From contig DAOUWT010000041.1 in the NCBI GenBank assembly GCA_030666985.1, forward strand, positions 1-13,981: a DNA stretch of 13,981 bases, in the 5' to 3' direction. Of the stretch, positions 12,392 through 13,981 are shown in pieces. The notes below the pieces were generated by a model, which worked only from the letters and a program-made list of their open reading frames with translations, made no database searches and had not been told where the DNA came from. Position 1 is the first letter of the stretch, and each line of letters begins with the position of its first letter. The position numbers and the translations under genes were made by a program. This stretch comes from Chloroflexota bacterium. GTDB taxonomy: Bacteria > Chloroflexota > Anaerolineae > Anaerolineales > UBA11858.

Positions 12392-13981
12392 GGCAAGCGG
12401 TCTCCCAGGTTTGGTAAAGTTGGCCGATTTCGGGGATGCTCGTCCACCGCAGGTAGCCGGCTTCTACGAGGGGGTCGATGACCTCGGTGAGCATGTTGTC
12501 CCAGTATTGGATGTGGGTTTGGAATTCTTCGGATTGCGTGATTTGGCCGGTTGCTTCGTTGTAGGCGAGGTAGTTTGGGTCTCCGGTGCGCGAGTAGAAA
12601 AAGCTGACGTGGAGGACGATGTAGAAGGAGTTGACGCGGTCGGGGTCGGCGTAGGAGATGAATTGGCTGAGCATGGGGCGGATGCGGGCGGCGACTCGGT
12701 CGGGATGGCGCGTGAGGGCCTGCCCCCAGCCGGGGATGTAGATTATCTCGGTGGCGGGGTCGTGGGCGAGGAAGTTCCCGACATCTTCCAGGGCGTTGCC
12801 TTGGCCCGGACGCCAGGGGTTGTTGATGAGCATGTCGTAGGTGCGCTGCTCGTTTTTGTTTTTGAAGGCCGACATGGTTTGGATGCCGACTTCGGCAAAG
12901 CGGCTCGTGGCGGTGAAGTCGAAATTGCCGTTGTGGTCTGTGACGGGGATGCCGGATGCGCTCTCGTAAAGTTGGCGCATGTTTTGGGCGTAGGCGACGG
13001 TGTCGTCATCGGTGAAGGTTTTTTCCCAATTGGGGTTGGTGTTGCAATCTGCCGCGCTGCGCGGGACGCCCTGGGGGTCGAGGCAGTTGGGGCCGTGGGT
13101 GTGGTTGGAATATTGGACGTTGTAATTTTGGGCCAGTTCGGCCAGCAGACCGGGATGGAAACCGGCCTCGGCGGCTTCGGGCCAGTCTTGTTCGGGCTGG
13201 ATGGTGAGGAATCCGCCGTGGGCGTGGAAGACATGTGCCAGTTCGGTGAAGATTGTGCTTTGGGTCTCGAAATAGGGTTTTATGTGAAGGTTGTTGGGGT
13301 CTTCAATGTGAATTATGAAGTTGATGTGGGTGACGGCGGCTGGCTCTGCGGGGACGGTCACGCCGCCTATTACCTGGCTTTCTCCTTCATATTCGGCCAT
13401 GCGCCAGAGGGGGAACTCGAACATGGCATCGTCAATGTGGAGTGTGGTGTTGGGGCCTACCTCGAAGGCTAAGAGGGCATATTTTACACCTTGCTTTGTG
13501 CTGGTGATGATTTCGACTTGTGTCCATTCTGGGCCGATAGTGAACGCCTTGCCTATTGTGGGCTGTCTTAGGTCATTTTCGTCATCAATCCAGAAGACGA
13601 GAGGGGTGATGGTACTTTCTCCGTGGGGGCTGCGCAGCCAAGCCGAGAAGCGGATGTCTTCTCCTTTTTCCATATAGCCTTTGATGCCAAATAAGATGCC
13701 TTCTCCGGGGCCGGCCTCTATCAGGTATCCCCATGAGCCGCTGCGGGCGGCGGCGTTGGAGCGTTCGACTGTGGCCGCCTTCAATGAACTTTGTTGGGAG
13801 GCTTGGATGACGACATTCTCCCCGCCTTCACCAAGGCCGCTTTCCTCGAAGCCACCATCTTCTAAGAAATTCTCGAAAATGAGTAACTCTTCAGAGACGA
13901 CGGCCCGGTGGGGGTTGGGGGTGTCGCAGAGGGAGCCGGTTTGGGCCGGCACGGAATCGGGGCCGTCTTCTGCGCAGTCGG
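12381..13981 (-). CDS. Carbohydrate-binding, NodB-like secreted protein (partial, runs off window)
   Basis: The frame is open to the right edge of the window, so the N-terminus and any signal peptide are missing. The GTG at 13952 is not the start: coding continues upstream (DCAEDGPDS), apparently the end of a Cys module like that of the next gene. About 130 residues of a jelly-roll carbohydrate-binding module follow (ENFLEDGGFEESG to LHIDDAMFEF). A polysaccharide-deacetylase-like domain comes next, with INFIIHIED, FHAHGGFLTIQPEQDW, SNHTHGPNC and DHNGNFDF as possible metal or active-site segments. The protein ends ETACHEK; its stop lies inside the following gene. Probably an extracellular polysaccharide deacetylase or a catalytically weak relative that binds glycan. 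Assignment of the enzymatic domain is moderate. Confidence 0.72.
   Translation of the reverse strand, partial: DCAEDGPDSVPAQTGSLCDTPNPHRAVVSEELLIFENFLEDGGFEESGLGEGGENVVIQASQQSSLKAATVERSNAAARSGSWGYLIEAGPGEGILFGIKGYMEKGEDIRFSAWLRSPHGESTITPLVFWIDDENDLRQPTIGKAFTIGPEWTQVEIITSTKQGVKYALLAFEVGPNTTLHIDDAMFEFPLWRMAEYEGESQVIGGVTVPAEPAAVTHINFIIHIEDPNNLHIKPYFETQSTIFTELAHVFHAHGGFLTIQPEQDWPEAAEAGFHPGLLAELAQNYNVQYSNHTHGPNCLDPQGVPRSAADCNTNPNWEKTFTDDDTVAYAQNMRQLYESASGIPVTDHNGNFDFTATSRFAEVGIQTMSAFKNKNEQRTYDMLINNPWRPGQGNALEDVGNFLAHDPATEIIYIPGWGQALTRHPDRVAARIRPMLSQFISYADPDRVNSFYIVLHVSFFYSRTGDPNYLAYNEATGQITQSEEFQTHIQYWDNMLTEVIDPLVEAGYLRWTSIPEIGQLYQTWETACHEK

Noticed and set aside
12051..13472. Long plus-strand open frame opposite the NodB-like genes
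   Set aside because: It is antisense to well-supported coding sequence, is rich in Gly, Val and Asp as expected of a shadow frame, and spans two genes.

Overview
The window reads as an accessory stretch of an environmental bacterial chromosome. I infer a Chloroflexota/Anaerolineae-type genome, with moderate confidence. The basis is the mix of family-4 glycosyltransferase, GHL15-type hydrolase, SGNH and polysaccharide-deacetylase-like secreted proteins, the many short palindromic and minisatellite repeats between genes, and a Cys-containing C-terminal sorting-like tail. No rRNA, tRNA, CRISPR or complete insertion sequence was seen.

Left part (1-2657, plus strand). A 188-bp tandem duplication carries the upstream region and first codons of a GT4 glycosyltransferase gene. 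The first copy is a 12-codon stub; the second leads into the intact gene (308-1417). A consensus sigma-70 promoter, an 11-residue Cys-containing leader peptide and four mutually exclusive RNA segments ending in a T-rich tract then precede a CysM-type cysteine synthase (1698-2657). This looks like a textbook transcription attenuator for cysteine and is the most interesting item in the window.

Middle part (2658-6873, mostly minus strand). A GC-rich array of about 20-bp units lies between the convergent cysM and GHL15 genes. A two-gene operon follows: a YtcJ-like amidohydrolase, then a membrane-anchored GHL15 glycosidase-like protein, with the second gene's ribosome binding site overlapping the first gene's stop codon. 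Upstream are a 92-bp terminal-inverted-repeat element and a UPF0158/C_GCAxxG_C_C fusion gene. That gene's true N-terminus lies in another frame, across a T5 homopolymer frameshift.

Right part (7254-13981). A promoter with a direct-repeat operator candidate drives a ribbon-helix-helix antitoxin/PIN toxin pair with an ATGA overlap. After a probable gene remnant comes a secreted SGNH-like/carbohydrate-binding protein with acidic linkers and a Cys-type C-terminal sorting-like tail. Two overlapping minus-strand genes, the upstream one cut by the window edge, encode secreted NodB-like proteins. One is a lipoprotein with a C-terminal GH5-like domain, the other carries a jelly-roll carbohydrate-binding module. 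The glycosyltransferase, GHL15, SGNH, GH5 and NodB-like genes together suggest surface or extracellular polysaccharide synthesis and trimming, though they do not form one operon. Several genes end exactly where a simple repeat begins, so the repeat supplies the stop codon.
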